Below are positions 46,801 through 58,847 of a DNA stretch of 64,000 nt, one piece after another. The notes beneath the pieces are model-generated. The model searched no databases. It was not told where the DNA came from and saw nothing but the letters and a program-made list of their open reading frames with translations. A program made the position numbers and the translations under genes. Every line of letters begins with the position of its first letter. Positions within the stretch are counted from its first letter, which is position 1. The stretch comes from Charina bottae (Eukaryota > Chordata > Lepidosauria > Squamata > Charinaidae), in assembly GCA_023362775.1 (NCBI GenBank), contig JALMGJ010000001.1, forward strand, positions 68,108,501 through 68,172,500, given 5' to 3'.

Positions 46801-47300
46801 TATTACAGCAGGTAGTATGAATTTAACAGAATTGTTGCTAAAGATGGCATGTTGTAAGAAATGAATGTTTGTCAAAAGAAGCGAAAATGGCTATGTATAG
46901 GAGCATGTTTCTGCCCACTTTGTTACATGAAAGTGAGAGTTACATTTGTCAGGAGACACATAAATGTAAGTTGAAAGTAGTGGGAATAGGATACTTTGGT
47001 GTGTATGGTAAACAAGAAGAAATAGGGTCACCAAAGAAGGGGTGCTGAATGAATCTGGACTGAGTACAAACAAGTGAGTGACAGAAGTATGTTGAGGTAG
47101 ATTGGTTATACAGAGTGCATGAATGAGGATCAAATTGCAAAACAAATACCTGAAGGAAGAATAAATAACACAAAAGAGGAAGGGAGAGGCTGAGAAAGTT
47201 GTGGATGGACGGAGCTGAAATCCTCAAAAAGACAGGAGAAATTTAAAAAATAAAAGGCAGTGCATGAAGCAGTATCAGCATGTGGTAAAAACAAGGATGA

Positions 47301-48667
47301 TTTGCAAGGATAGACAAGCATATTTCCTTTTTTTATTCTCTGATCCCATGCCTTTAATTTCTTTGGCTTATTGTTCTGTATTTATTTTCTTCCCTTTGCA
47401 TAATATTGGTTACCCCCCAAAGGAATAGCATGATGAATGTATGTATCTGTATATTACTGCAAGGCATGTCAGGATGTGTTTCTGGTATTTTCTCTTTCAC
47501 GTGCCAAAATAATTGGCTTATTTGGGGGCACTATGAACTTTCAACTGGGTAAGTACTACGCACAGATGCTTGGTGATGTCATACACATAATAAGACTTCT
47601 GCTGAACTCAACAGGGGACAGATATAGTTGTAAGAACGAGTTGTGGGAATAGTATTGTATGCTGGACTAGAATATGCTTTTGGTTTGATCAACAGAGGTT
47701 TTCCATATTGAAATGATTTTTTGCGTCCAATGTTTGCTTGCTCCCAGGAGTTTATGGGAGGCTTAGCCATTGTCTGATTTGAAATATGATGTATGCTATA
47801 GTTAGAAGGGTACTTGCTATTGTAGTACCTAAGAATGCCTCCCTGGGATTCTTCTGTGATTCTGAATTCCAGGCAGTCAGTTAAATTCCCTTCTGCCTAT
47901 CTTCACACCATATGTGGGAAGGGCAGAGAGGGGAATGAGTTGGTGAAAATGATGGAAACAGACACTTTATGGTTGGACCACTGGGAAGCATCACCCATCA
48001 GAATTGGTTAGAAATGCCCAGCTTAATAATTCTTGACCAAAGAGGAGGGAGTCATTTCATGGCCAGATCCCAGAAAAAGCCATCACAATGGTGAAATAAA
48101 ATATGACAAAGTATAGAAAAGGTCTGGACCATCTCAAAATATTACCGTTACAGAACTTGCTGGATAAGGGGAAATGTACTGAATCATTTCCCCTTAAAGC
48201 AGGGGAGTTCAGTTCATTCCTGTTAAGGAAGCCATCCAAGACTATGAAGAGAAGTGCAAACAAATAATGGCTCAGAAGAGGCTGTTCCCTGCATGTTCCA
48301 AATCTGCTCTCAAGCAGGACTGTTGACTTAAAGTACACCCCAAATGTAGCTTTCCCTTCCCTTATGCTTTTTTCCAAATGAAAAGCATTTTCCCCACACT
48401 GCCGTAGATCCGCTTAGCAGAAGCATAGTGGCATTAAAATTGCTCAAAGTTAAAGCCGCAAACTTATCATTACGTGAGATTGAAAGTAAAGATATATTTG
48501 AAAAGGATAAGGCTGCCAGATTAATCTTATTGTGGGAAATAAATCTTGTTTTCATAGGCAACCCCATGTGGCATCTTCCTGCGTAATGTAGGCTTTAAGG
48601 GAATGAGTTCTTTCAACTTAGTCCATGATGTCTTTCTATGCCCACAGATGATAGCCAAAAAAAATTA
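47301..48667. other. Unrecognised sequence, no gene
   Basis: No supported gene or repeat. Confidence 0.4.
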
Positions 48668-48675
48668 CATTAGAT

Positions 48676-48758
48676 CAGTGTTTCTCCACCTAGTTGGCTG
48701 GGGAATTCTGGGAATTGAAGTCTATGCCTCTGAAAGTTGCCAAGGTTGAGAAATGTTG
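48676..48758 (+). mobile_element. Complete 83-bp hAT-type MITE
   Basis: Perfect 8-bp TSD cattagat at 48668-48675 and 48759-48766. The ends cagtgtttctc and gagaaatgttg are near-complementary hAT-type TIRs. The interior holds ggctggggaattctgggaat, shared with other copies near 2880, 21504, 49164 and 57135. Confidence 0.92.
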
Positions 48759-49163
48759 CATTAGATCATTGTATATTCCCCTGGATATGTTCTTTTCCAG
48801 CCCTTAAATTTCCATCTGAGCATTTAAAAAAATGTAAAAATGTCTGGTATTTTGCCACGCTGAGGCACTTGGTCCTCCAAAAGAGCATGAGGCATTTTTC
48901 TCTCAAATCTTTGAGTTAGAAGAAAGGATGCTTCCACTGCCTCTTTTTTATAAGAGAACATCAGGCTGGGTGAAGATGGCTGAAGGCCAGTGAGAGCTGC
49001 CCACCCCATCCAGCCATGCTTCCTCGCCAGGTCAGCTTGCTCATCTGGCAGAAGCATGCAAGCCCAGCAGTGCCTGCATGGCCATCTGCAAGTGCTGCTC
49101 CATCTTCAGTAAAAAGGACAAGGTGTCCTTCTGCAGTAGGAAGCGGCATATCTTCCTTTAGAC

Positions 49164-49232
49164 CAGTGTTTCTCAACCTCAGCAACTTTAAGATGTGTGG
49201 GATTCAACTCCCAGAATTCCCCAGGAAGCATT
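49164..49232 (-). mobile_element. hAT-type MITE fragment
   Basis: cagtgtttctcaacctcagc ... caactcccagaattcccc is the same family in the opposite orientation. The far end and TSD are missing. Confidence 0.6.
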
Positions 49233-50416
49233 CAGATTCAGGACAGACATGGTGAGAGGGCAATTTCTGTTTAAAATCATCCTCTGAGGTATGGGGTGTC
49301 CACAGATTGTTTCCCCTCTCCCCCAGCACTCCACCTGCAGTCCCCACAGCCAGGGGACCACCAGGAAATCCAGGTGCTATAAACTAGAACTGAAAGTCAA
49401 AAATACGGTAGAAGATAAACAATTTCCATTCGCTGTCAAGAAAACTACAATAATACATCCATGTAGTCACCAGGATTCAAGCTTGACTTGAGGGAATCTT
49501 TATTTTTCTAAGGAGTAACAGTCTCTGCAAGGCCTAAAATATAACTATTACCTCTTAGCCTTCCTGCTGATAACTCCCCCCAACTTAAAAGAAAAAAGAA
49601 AAGAAAAAGAAATCACCCTTGCTCACTCTGATGATGGCATAAAGTCACTAATGACATTCCAGAGCCCTTAGGCAGGGCAAGAAGTATAATCCCCCCCCAT
49701 TGAAAATGGCTGCCCTCCCTGCTCTGTTTAAAAGGCTACCTAACCCAATTTAAAACAAAGACCTATGAGTAGGAGAAGCCCCTTGTCTTAAAGCTGCCTA
49801 TCGACAGTTATCCCATATAGGGCAAGCTGAACAGACCCCTCGGTCCCTTGTTTACCGTTTGCCCCACTCAAATGTTTTCCACTTCAATTTAAACATAATT
49901 AATGCTACCAATTAACATATGCAATTTGTTGGCAGAACTACTGTCTTCTGCTTCATCAAACAGCCTGAGGGCTGGCCACCAGTCCATGAATTTACACATG
50001 AGAATATCAGAAGTGGATATTACAAAACTGGAAAAATATGCACAGGACCAACAAAATAAAGGGAGCAACTCCCTTTTGAGGAACATGCAGGTTTTAATTT
50101 AAGGGAGAACGGAGGGGGGGGGGCAAAGGAGACATGGTAGGCTTATAAAATTATGCACTGCGTGGAGAAAGAAATTTAAGATTTCGTTCCCTTCAAAAAT
50201 GCAGGCCTCCATTTTGTTACTGTTCTCAGATTAAACACTACAGACAAATTAAACATTATTATCAACTGCTTATTTGGTGAGGCTGAGTTTTGTGGTGGTG
50301 GTGGTGGTATTTTAAAAAATGGGCTATTAAGATTCAAAATAGTTGGTTAGGGAGTGTCATGGAGAAAATGCAGAGCATTCATAAAAAGCGCTCCAAAGAT
50401 TAGGAAAAAATGTTAT
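49233..50416. other. Unrecognised sequence, no gene
   Basis: Unassigned. A G-run occurs at 50113-50123 and a short (GGT)n at 50291-50308. Confidence 0.4.
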
Positions 50417-50746
50417 CTATTTTGCTGAGTTTCTGAGATAGGTATTCACCAGAAAGTAGAACTCCCTGAGAAACTGTATGCCAGGAAATCTCTTGACAGT
50501 AACAGATTTTTCAAACAGAACCTTGGGTGGTGGTGTTGTTGTTATTGGTGGTGGTTCTTTAATATATTCCTTAACTTCTTGTTGTATATTGATAGGGACT
50601 GCTGTGTTGTGCCTGGCACTGGTGGAAAATCCAACACTGCTGCCTGTTCGTGTCTTCACAATTGGCTCCTTCTCATCTGATGAAAGATAAAGACCTGGGC
50701 AGCAAAATGTTTTGCTTGTTTGTGAACAGGGAAGATTCAGTATCAC
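50417..50746 (-). other. Possible exon of an unrecognised gene
   Basis: A 109-codon minus-strand ORF outside any recognised repeat, with protein-like composition: SSDEKEPIVKTRTGSSVGF, then a Pro-rich EPPPITTTPPP and KVLFEKSVTVKRFPG. An acceptor-like ctttcatcag precedes ATGAGAAGG, and a gtgaat donor-like site follows TTTCTG near the ORF end. I do not recognise the protein. A chance ORF or a retropseudogene piece is possible. Confidence 0.3.
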
Positions 50747-51039
50747 TGTCTCCAGGTGGATTTGTAACCCTTCCCCTTTACTTTTAAAATCTCCATCTTA
50801 GATTCACTTGGTTTATTTACATTTTATGAAATAGGTTTTTCTTTCTGACCCATTTAGAACCAAGAACAATGCTACTTGTTCCATTTAGTATATTCCCACC
50901 TATTAGATTATTATATTTCCACCCATATCTTGGTTACATAACAGGATTTCTGATCACCTGCATTATTTTTAAAATAAATTTCTAGCCCTCCACTTCATAT
51001 CAAGATAGGTACTGCCCAGTTAGTAGTTTTGATGCTAAT

Positions 51040-51173
51040 GCCAATACTTTGTATGCCACCCAGAGTTGTTTGTTTGTGAGATGGGCAGCTATATAAATTT
51101 GAAAAATAAAATTAATAAATATAAGGTGGTGGTGGTGGTGGTGGTGGTGGTGGTGATGATGATGATGATGATG
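51040..51173 (+). repeat. LINE/SINE 3'-end relic and (GGT)n(GAT)n microsatellite
   Basis: gccacccagagttg ... gagatgggcagctatataaa followed by an A/T tail resembles the L2/CR1-type 3' ends at 56790-56850. It leads into about ten GGT and six GAT units (51125-51173). Confidence 0.65.
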
Positions 51174-51848
51174 GAAACCTTTCTTTTTTAGTTAGTACAG
51201 TGTTATTGGCAGCTAGCAACCCCCATTTTATCCTTCATGTGGAGTTTGACTCCTGATGACTAACAGTGAATCAATCCAAAGTTAATCTTTTTTCGGCAGA
51301 TCTTCCCTATCATATTACTTAACAAACCCTTCAGTGGAAAAAGAAATCCCCTATTTAAATTTAGCAAAGTGTTTCTATCAGTGACCAGCATTCAATATCA
51401 ATATGAAGCTAGCATTGTTATAAAGTGTTGGGACCTGTTTATTAAAAGTTGTTTTCCTGGGACTTAAACGGCTTTAAAATTAAGCAGAAGAACCAAGTGG
51501 CCTCACATGGGAAGAAAACACCAGGTAAAACAGAAGAAAAACAAAACAAAACAAAAATAGCAAGCAGGACTTCAGAGACTTCCCTTTGTGGTTTGACACT
51601 TCTGAGTAGCTGATGAGGCTGATCATTCAGTACTCTGATGCCTATCAGCAGCATATAATTTGCACATAAGAAGCTGGCTGTACAACGTGTGTTTATTGTG
51701 GTTTCCGTGTATGTCTTGTACCAAAAAATTCAAGAAAACTAAACATAATTTTATTTATTTCTGTAAAAGAAAGATCTCAAGCATAGCAATTATTTCAGAG
51801 AAAAAAAGAGAAACAGATCAAAATTCAAAACACTGAATCTGTAGAAGT
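51174..51848. other. Unrecognised sequence, no gene
   Basis: Nothing recognised. This is the 5' flank of the next BovB. Confidence 0.4.
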
Positions 51849-51862
51849 AACTGTGGATTGTA

Positions 51863-54468
51863 CTGGGGTACAACCTCAAAAACGATAGAATGCTTTCAGT
51901 TCGAATCCAAGGCAAACCATTCAACATCACAGTAGTCCAAGTCCCAACCACTGATGCCGAAGAAGCTGAAGTTGACCGGTTCTATGAAGACCTACAACAC
52001 CTTCTAGAACTAACACCAAAAAAAGATGTCCTTTACATCATAGGGGACTGGAATGCTAAAGTAGGAAGTCAAAAAATAACCGGAATAACAGGCAAGTTCG
52101 GCCTCGGAGTACAAAATGAAGCAGGGCAAAGGCTAATAGAGTATTGTCAAGAGAACATACTGGTCATAGCAAACACTCTTTTCCAACACCACAAGAGACG
52201 ACTCTACACATGGACATCACCAGATGGTCAATACCGAAATCAGATTGATTATATACTTTGCAGCCAAAGATGGAGAAGCTCTATACAATCAGCAAAAACA
52301 AGACCTGGAGCTGACTGTGGCTCAGATCATGAGCTTCTTATCGCAAAATTTAGGCTTAAATTGAAGAACGTAGGGAAAAACACTAGACCACTCAGGTATG
52401 TCCTAAATCATATCCCTTATGAATATACAGTGGAGGTGAGGAATAGATTTAAAGGATTAGATCTGGTAGACAGAGTGCCTGAAGAACTATGGATGGAGGT
52501 TCGTAACATTGTACAGGAGGCAGCAACTAAAACCATCCCAAAGAAGAAGAAATGCAAGAAAGGAAAGTGGCTGACTGATGAAGCTTTACAAATAGCTGAG
52601 GAAAGAAGGGAAGCAAAAGGCAAGGGAGAAAGGGAAAGGTATAACCAACTGAATGCAGATTTCCAGAGAATAGCAAGGAGAGATAAGAAGGCCTTCTTAA
52701 ATGAACAATGCAAAGAAATCGAGGAAAACAATAGAATGGGAAAGACTAGAGATCTCTTCAAAAAAATCGGAGATATCAAGGGAACGTTTTGTGCAAAGAT
52801 GGGCATGATAAAGGACAAAAAAGGCAGGGACCTAACAGAAGCAGAAGAGATTAAGAAGAGGTGGCAAGAATACACAGAAGAACTATACAAGAAAGATCTT
52901 AATATCCCTGATAAATACGATGGTGTGGTCACTGACCTTGAGCCGGACATCCTAGAGAGTGAAGTCAAGTGGGCCTTAGGAAGCATTACTAACAACAAAG
53001 CTAGCGGAGAAGACAGTATCCCAGCTGAGCTATTTAAAATCCTAAAAGATGATGCTGTTAAAGTGCTGCACTCAATATGCCAACAAATTTGGAAAACTCA
53101 ACAGTGGCCACAGGATTGGAAAAGATCAGTTTACGTTCCAATTCCAAAGAAGGGCAATGCCAAAGAATGTTCAAACTGCCGTACAATTGCGCTCATTTCA
53201 CATGCTAGCAAGGTTATGCTCAAAATCCTACAAGCTAGGCTTCAGCAGTATGTGAACCGAGAACTACCAGAAGTGCAAGCTGGGTTTCGAAGAGGAAGAG
53301 GAACTAGAGATCAGATTGCCAACATTCGCTGGATCATGGAAAAAGCAAGAGAGTTCCAGAAAAACATCTACTTCTGCTTCATTGACTACGCTAAAGCCTT
53401 TGATTGTGTGGATCATAACAAACTGTGGCAAATTCTTAAAGAGATGGGTGTACCAGACCACCTTACCTGTCTCCTGAGAAACCTGTATGCGGGTCAAGAA
53501 GCAACAGTTAGAACCGGACATGGAACAACCGACTGGTTCAAAATTGGGAAAGGAGTATGACAAGGCTGTATATTATCACCCTGCTTATTTAACTTATATG
53601 CAGAGTACATCATGAGAAACGCCAGGCTGGATGAATCACAAGCCGGAGTTAAGATTGCCGGGAGAAATATCAACAACCTCAGATATGCAGACGATACCAC
53701 CCTAATGGCAGAAAGTGAAGAGGAACTAAAGAGCCTCTTGATGAGGGTGAAAGAGGAGAGTGCAAAGGCTGGCTTGAAACTCAACATTAAAAAAACTCAG
53801 ATCATGGCATCTGGTCCCATCACTTCCTGGCAAATAGAAGGGGAAGAAATGGAAGCAGTGACAGATTTTATTTTCTTGGGCTCCAAGATCACTGCAGACG
53901 GTGACTGCAGCCATGAAATTAAAAGATGCTTGCTCCTTGGGAGGAAAGCTATGGAAAACCTAGATGGTATATTAAAAAGCAGAGACATCACCTTGCCGAC
54001 AAAGGTCCGTATAGTTAAAGCTATGGTTTTCCCAGTAGTAATGAATGGCTGTGAGAGTTGGACCATAAGGAAGGCTGAGCGCCGAAGAATTGATGCTTTC
54101 GAACTGTGGTGCTGGAGAAGACTCTTGAGAGTCCCTTGGACTGAAAGGAGGTCAAATCAGTCAATCCTAAAGGAAATCAACCCTAACTGCTCATTGGAAG
54201 GACAGATGCTGAAGCTGAAGCTCAAATACTTTGGCCACCTAATGCAAAGAGAGGACTCACTGGAAAAGACCCTGATGCTGGGAAAGACTGAAGGCAAAAG
54301 GAGAAGGGGACGGCAGAGGATGAGATGGTTAGATAGCATCACCGATGTAATGAACATGAATTTGAGTAAACTCCGGGTGACAGTGGAGGACAGGAAGGCC
54401 TGGCATGCTATGGTCCATGAGGTCACGAAGAGTCGGACACGACTAAACGACTGAACAACAACAACAAC
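51863..54468 (+). mobile_element. Young RTE-BovB LINE, 5' truncated
   Basis: The 14-bp perfect TSD aactgtggattgta lies at 51849-51862 and 54469-54482. The copy starts inside the endonuclease region and runs to the (CAA)n tail. Its downstream flank to 54872 is repeated, inverted, at 38226-38625, so this locus is the likely source of that flank. Confidence 0.95.
51890..54454 (+). pseudogene. BovB endonuclease-RT, single in-frame stop
   Basis: Open over 855 codons in one frame except for a TGA at 53558-53560 within GKGVRQGC, where the sister copies have CGA (a CpG transition). Seen in order: QGKPFNITVVQ, GDWNAKVG, RNQIDYILCSQRW, GADCGSDHELL, linker, PIPKKGNAKECSN, FIDYAKAFDCVDH, RYADD (53681-53695), WTIRKAERRRIDAFELW. 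A two-codon loss removes the YA of the usual YAPTTDAEE. Because of 5' truncation it lacks the endonuclease start. Confidence 0.92.
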
Positions 54469-54872
54469 AACTGTGGATTGTAATAGTATCCTATGTGAGA
54501 TATTGGAGGAAAGAGGGGACAGTTTAGTAAACAAAAGTTATCTACTGATTGCTAGATATGGAGGAACAAGAATGGCTACTTCAGTTTGCTTTATGGGTCT
54601 CCTTGGAGGAATTGAGGCTCACATGTACATCCTTGCCAGCCCCCTCCCCACCCAAACCTAGAGAATGTTCTGATTATTCATATGTTCTTTTTCATTCCCC
54701 AACACAGCAGAAAGAGGTCTTTGAATGAATGAAAAAATAAATTCTCACACTGAATAAAGTTCAACTCTACTATAAAGTCAACTAAATATTAAGATGACTG
54801 ATCCAGTTTTTTCAAGCTTACTTATACTTCTTACAAGGCATCAGAAAAGGTATGAAATATTTCCCATGGTTC
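54469..54872 (+). other. BovB 3' flank also present inverted at 38226-38625
   Basis: About 400 bp of apparently non-repetitive DNA. Its ORF (54473-54661) translates almost identically to the minus-strand ORF at 38437-38625, differing by one residue. Confidence 0.9.
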
Positions 54873-55925
54873 TTCTTCTGTTCAGATATAAACATTCCAT
54901 CAGTCCCTTCTGGGATAAGCACACTGTTATGTTTCATTTTTGAGTTCCAGCCAGGAGAACCAGGGTGCACATAAATATAGCAAAAGGTCACTCTCCTTCA
55001 GTCAAAAATACAGGTTTCCTACAGGAACTTTAGTTACAGAACAATTGTGTGCAGTTTTTGACTAGACAGTTTCTGCTGGCTGCAATTCAAGAGTAAGGGT
55101 AATTGAGAATATAGCATAATCCATGTTTATATATCCCACCTATCACCTTGGCTTAAAAATGATGATGAAATAGTCATGTTCCAGTGAGAAATAATAGTAG
55201 AAAGAACAGAAAAATGTCCATCGCTTTTCTGACTGTAGGATGCTAAGAAACAGAATATGCAAGAGGCCAAGAAAAATAGATAATGAAGGCATAACCAGAG
55301 GAGGAGAGTTTTGTAGCTTCTATCTGAATTCTCATACACATGTACCAACATGTACTGCCACATCTAAAGCAATAGCCATCAATTAACATATTGTTTCTGT
55401 GTGAGGATTTGAATTGCAAGACACCTTATGAGTTGATCTTAGATGAAAATCAAGATACAATGAAGTAATAATCTCTGAAATGCAAACCTTTGGTAATACA
55501 TTGCAAGGCAATTATTTATGGTGACTAAGTGTTCTTCAGAATATTCCAAGGCATCCCAAATCCTTATTGAAAGTGAGCTAAATTAATGTCATCCCTGTTA
55601 TTAAGAGAATGAAACATCTTGGATAAAGCAACAAACTTCAGAATAGCAAATGGCCAGTTTTTGCTGTGACGTTATTATATTTTGCCATTCTGTCATGTAA
55701 GTACTTGGTTTTCTGCCTCACATACTAAAATATCTTGGCCATTTCTAGTTTAAACCATAAAGTTTCAAACATCTTCTGAAACATTCTCAAATTTTATTGC
55801 TACATTCTTCAAAAGTTCAACCATGGTGACTTGATTTTCAATACATTTCATAATTCTAAAGAAGCTGTATGAATTCACTTAATTTCTCTGGACTCTTAAA
55901 CAATGTATATATATTTTCTTGTCTA
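54873..55925. other. Unrecognised sequence, no gene
   Basis: AT-rich. No repeat or gene recognised. Confidence 0.4.
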
Positions 55926-56480
55926 TAAGCAGAGCTGAAAATAAGCTGGCTTGCACATGCCAACATCTTGTACAAACTTCTTCCAGTTGCCAAAACGCCA
56001 TCATCAAGGGATGGAAGTGTTCCTCAAGTTTCTCATGTCAAGCCAGGTGCATATAATGCTGAAACTTTCTCCCAAAGACAGATTGACCTCAGCAGTCCAC
56101 AGGTGCAGGCTTCCTCTCAGTTATCAATCAAGATTCAGAGCAGCAAAGCTGGCTTCATATCATCTTCCCAAGACAGCACAGTGTTCAATGGGAGGGTGAT
56201 GACTGCTTCACTCAAGAAAAATCTGCCTCTGTCCAACCTGACATCTGAAACTATCAGCACAGCAAAGAAACACACCCATCAACCAAAACTGATTGCCAGC
56301 TCTCTGATGAAGCTGTTGTATGGCTATCCCCTGGATGTGAAAAGATGCATAAAGGAAACTATTCTTAAAGAGGGGAAATGTAGTTCTAAAAGATTTACAA
56401 AGTTCTTTTCATTTATCATTCATTTTCCTTTCATTTATAAAGCACTGCATAAAGTGCTTTATAATTCCTCAGCACTTTAA
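55926..56480 (+). other. Possible exon or ORF of unrecognised protein
   Basis: The frame is open from just after a TAA at 55926-55928 to 56480, containing AELKISWLAHANILYKLL, a Ser/Gln-rich middle (SSPQVQASSQLSIKIQSS) and ASSLMKLLYGYPLDVKRCI. A polypyrimidine-like tttcttgtctataagcag precedes it, so an acceptor is possible. I do not recognise a domain. The last 40 codons enter AT-rich, hairpin-containing DNA. Confidence 0.25.
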
Positions 56481-56504
56481 TTGCTGCAACGATCCAAAAA
56501 TTTA

Positions 56505-56655
56505 GCTTAAAAGGTAAAGGTTTCCCCTGTACAGTCGTGTCCGACTCTAGGAGCCGGTGTTCATCTCCGTTTGTTAGCCGAAGAGCCAGCGTTGTCTGAA
56601 GACGCTTCCGCGGTCATGTGGCCGGCATAATGAGTGTGGAACGCTGTTATTATGG
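56505..56655 (-). mobile_element. Sauria-type SINE, 5' truncated
   Basis: On the minus strand it matches the 3' half of the SINE at 41969: caacgctggctcttcggcta, catctccgtttgttagcc in reverse, and gagtcggacacgact, with an (ACCTTT) tail. Confidence 0.8.
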
Positions 56656-56659
56656 ATAT

Positions 56660-56850
56660 ATATATATGCTCTGCAGCAGTCCTTCCAGACACACTTTACC
56701 ACAGTGTACTTATTATGGTAGAATACAGTAGGACTACAAGACCCAAAGAGGGATGGCCTAGCCCTTATTCCCAACCCTCTAGCCACCCAGAGTCCCTTCC
56801 ATAGTGAGATGGGTGGTGTATAAATTTAATAAATAAATAAATATTAACAA
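56660..56850 (+). mobile_element. L2/CR1-type LINE 3'-end fragment
   Basis: ctagccacccagagtccctt ... gatgggtggtgtataaattt followed by (AATA)n is a common squamate LINE 3' UTR signature. Confidence 0.6.
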
Positions 56851-56934
56851 AAATTCTATTAAGACCATGGTAAGCTACTGTGTGGTTCCACTAGGCCACA
56901 GGTATACAATCTATGGAAAATATGCAACCTGTCT

Positions 56935-57090
56935 CTACACTTGGCCTCTGTAGCTGAGGACTGGAAGGTGGCTGATGAAACTCCAATTTTTAAGAAGGGC
57001 TCACAGAAAGATCCAGGAAACTGTAGGCCTGACAGCTTAACGTCTGTTCCTGGGAAGACAGTGAAAACTGCTATTAAAGATGGCCTTGCA
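56935..57090 (+). mobile_element. CR1 LINE fragment
   Basis: EDWKVADETPIFKKGSQKD and PGNCRPDSLTSVPGKTVK match the CR1 RT block usually reading EDWK-ANVTPIFKKG then NYRPVSLTSVPGK. About 50 codons remain. Confidence 0.8.
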
Positions 57091-57134
57091 GGTAGTCTGG
57101 TACAGTTATATGTGTCCCCTCAAGATTCTGTTGC

Positions 57135-57192
57135 TCACCCCCCCATGCTGATAACACCTGTGGACTTCAAGTCCCAGAATTCCCCAGTCAGC
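57135..57192 (-). mobile_element. hAT-type MITE fragment
   Basis: cttcaagtcccagaattccc with flanks matches the MITE family at 48676 in reverse. Confidence 0.5.
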
Positions 57193-58108
57193 ACCTGCCT
57201 TATCCAGCTCTTTCTTCTGTAGCAGCAACATCTGGGAGAAGGGGACAAAAAAGGCAAGGATAGTCCCGTCAGCACAACTGAAGCCCTGTATTGCATGCAT
57301 GTACAAAGGGGTAGGGCTTCAATCAACCCTGCCATCTTGCCTTTTTGGACTCACCCCACCGCTAGGACACTACTGCTCCATGGATGAGGTATTGGTGTGT
57401 GTGGGATACTATATGTATGAGATAATCTTTCACTTTTCCCCCCTTACTTTATTTTAAACCAGGGAATCAACTCAAATGGAATCACTATAAGTTTGTGTAC
57501 ATGCTAAGCTTTAACAGGCAATAATTAAATAAATTTAAAGTAATAATATTGTAAAAATTAATCTGATTTTCACCTCCTACCTACTTTTTAAATCTTTTCA
57601 TGTGGCTTATCTCTTTTTGCAATGCAGCCCTTGACATGCAGTTCAAAGACTGATGTGGCCTCGACCCACAAAAGTTCTGCTCCTCCACCCTTGGAAGGGC
57701 TACTGAACTATACTCATCTTACGTAACCTACAGTTTACCTCTTAAAGTTTTCAGTGTGACGTAAAACTGGACTTTCTATATTCAGCTATGAAGCTCATCG
57801 TTTTGCACTGGGTCAATTCATATCACTTCATATCCTATTTCTCTGGATTGTCATGTAGGTCATAAAGCTACTCTGAGTCCCTAGAGGCATGCTGGGAAAT
57901 AAACACACTCATTGTTTATTTTAAAAAACTTGTTCCAAAGAGCGCCCTTTTGGGGCAGTTGAGGATGTGGCCATTGTTCTCCCTCTTGACATGACTACAG
58001 TATATGGGGGTTTCCATAATTATCTCCAGTCCATTCAGAATATTAGAGCCTAGTTGCTGGCAATTGGACTGAAACTACTTGGTGAAGGTTTGATTTGCCC
58101 TATAAAAA
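57193..58108. other. Unrecognised sequence, no gene
   Basis: Nothing supported. Confidence 0.4.
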
Positions 58109-58210
58109 GGTAAAGGTAAAGGTTCCCCCCGCACATTTGTGCAGTCGTGTCCGATGGGGGCCGGTGCTCATCTCCGTTTGTTAGCCGAAGAGCCAGCGTT
58201 GTCCGAAGAC
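58109..58210 (-). mobile_element. Sauria-type SINE, short 3' fragment
   Basis: Reverse-strand match to the 41969 SINE 3' end, with aggtaaaggtaaaggt tail, gtcgtgtccga and agccgaagagccagcgttgt. Confidence 0.75.
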
Positions 58211-58805
58211 TACTTAGAGAATGCATATATCAATTCTGTCTGATTTGAGATGATTACTACTTTGATCTATTAAATTTACAGTGCTGATCTGGTCAATTAA
58301 AACAATTTTAAGTGGCCTGTATCTGGAAAACCTTAGGCATCTACTCTTTTATGACCTTCTCCATGAATTAAGATCACTAGCTCCAAGCAATGAATAATTT
58401 TAAAGTTTTGAGCAATTTGAATGATTACATACAATTCTAATTTTAACTGTTTCCAGTGCTCCCCTGCATGTTGTTGATTAGATACGGGTGAGTATTATGC
58501 ATTTTAAAATAATCAATACATTTACAGCCTTATCAACTGCTTTATGCTGAAAATGGATTACTTCCAATATGGAAACAAATTAAATTTTGGGAAAGGGTTT
58601 TGAATAAATATTGTGAAACCATAGTCACATGCTAACTATTAATCTAGGTTTTCCTAGAAATTCCTGGGCTGTAGTAAAACTCAGAAGGAGACTAATCTGA
58701 GAGACAACTGAATAAGGAAATTGTCTGCTCTGTTTCCATTGTGAACTATTTCGGCACTCTCTTAAGAAGCTGTTCTGATTTATGCCATCATTCCTGAAGG
58801 CTCAA
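58211..58805. other. Unrecognised sequence, no gene
   Basis: AT-rich spacer. Nothing recognised. Confidence 0.4.
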
Positions 58806-58808
58806 TAT

Positions 58809-58847
<39 letters not shown>

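Larger units (their letters stand above)
45895..47300 (+). mobile_element. Strongly decayed LINE of unknown clade
   Basis: Scattered plus-strand RT remnants: EQGVRQGYAMSP (45903 on), NCKLYTNGEILQQV (46455-46495), then after the PLE insertion KMAMYRSMFLPTLLHESES (about 46888) and RKGEAEKVVDGRS (about 47175). The order and motifs suit an APE-type LINE C-terminus. Frameshifts and stops are too many to define the ORF, and the clade is not recognisable. Confidence 0.55.
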
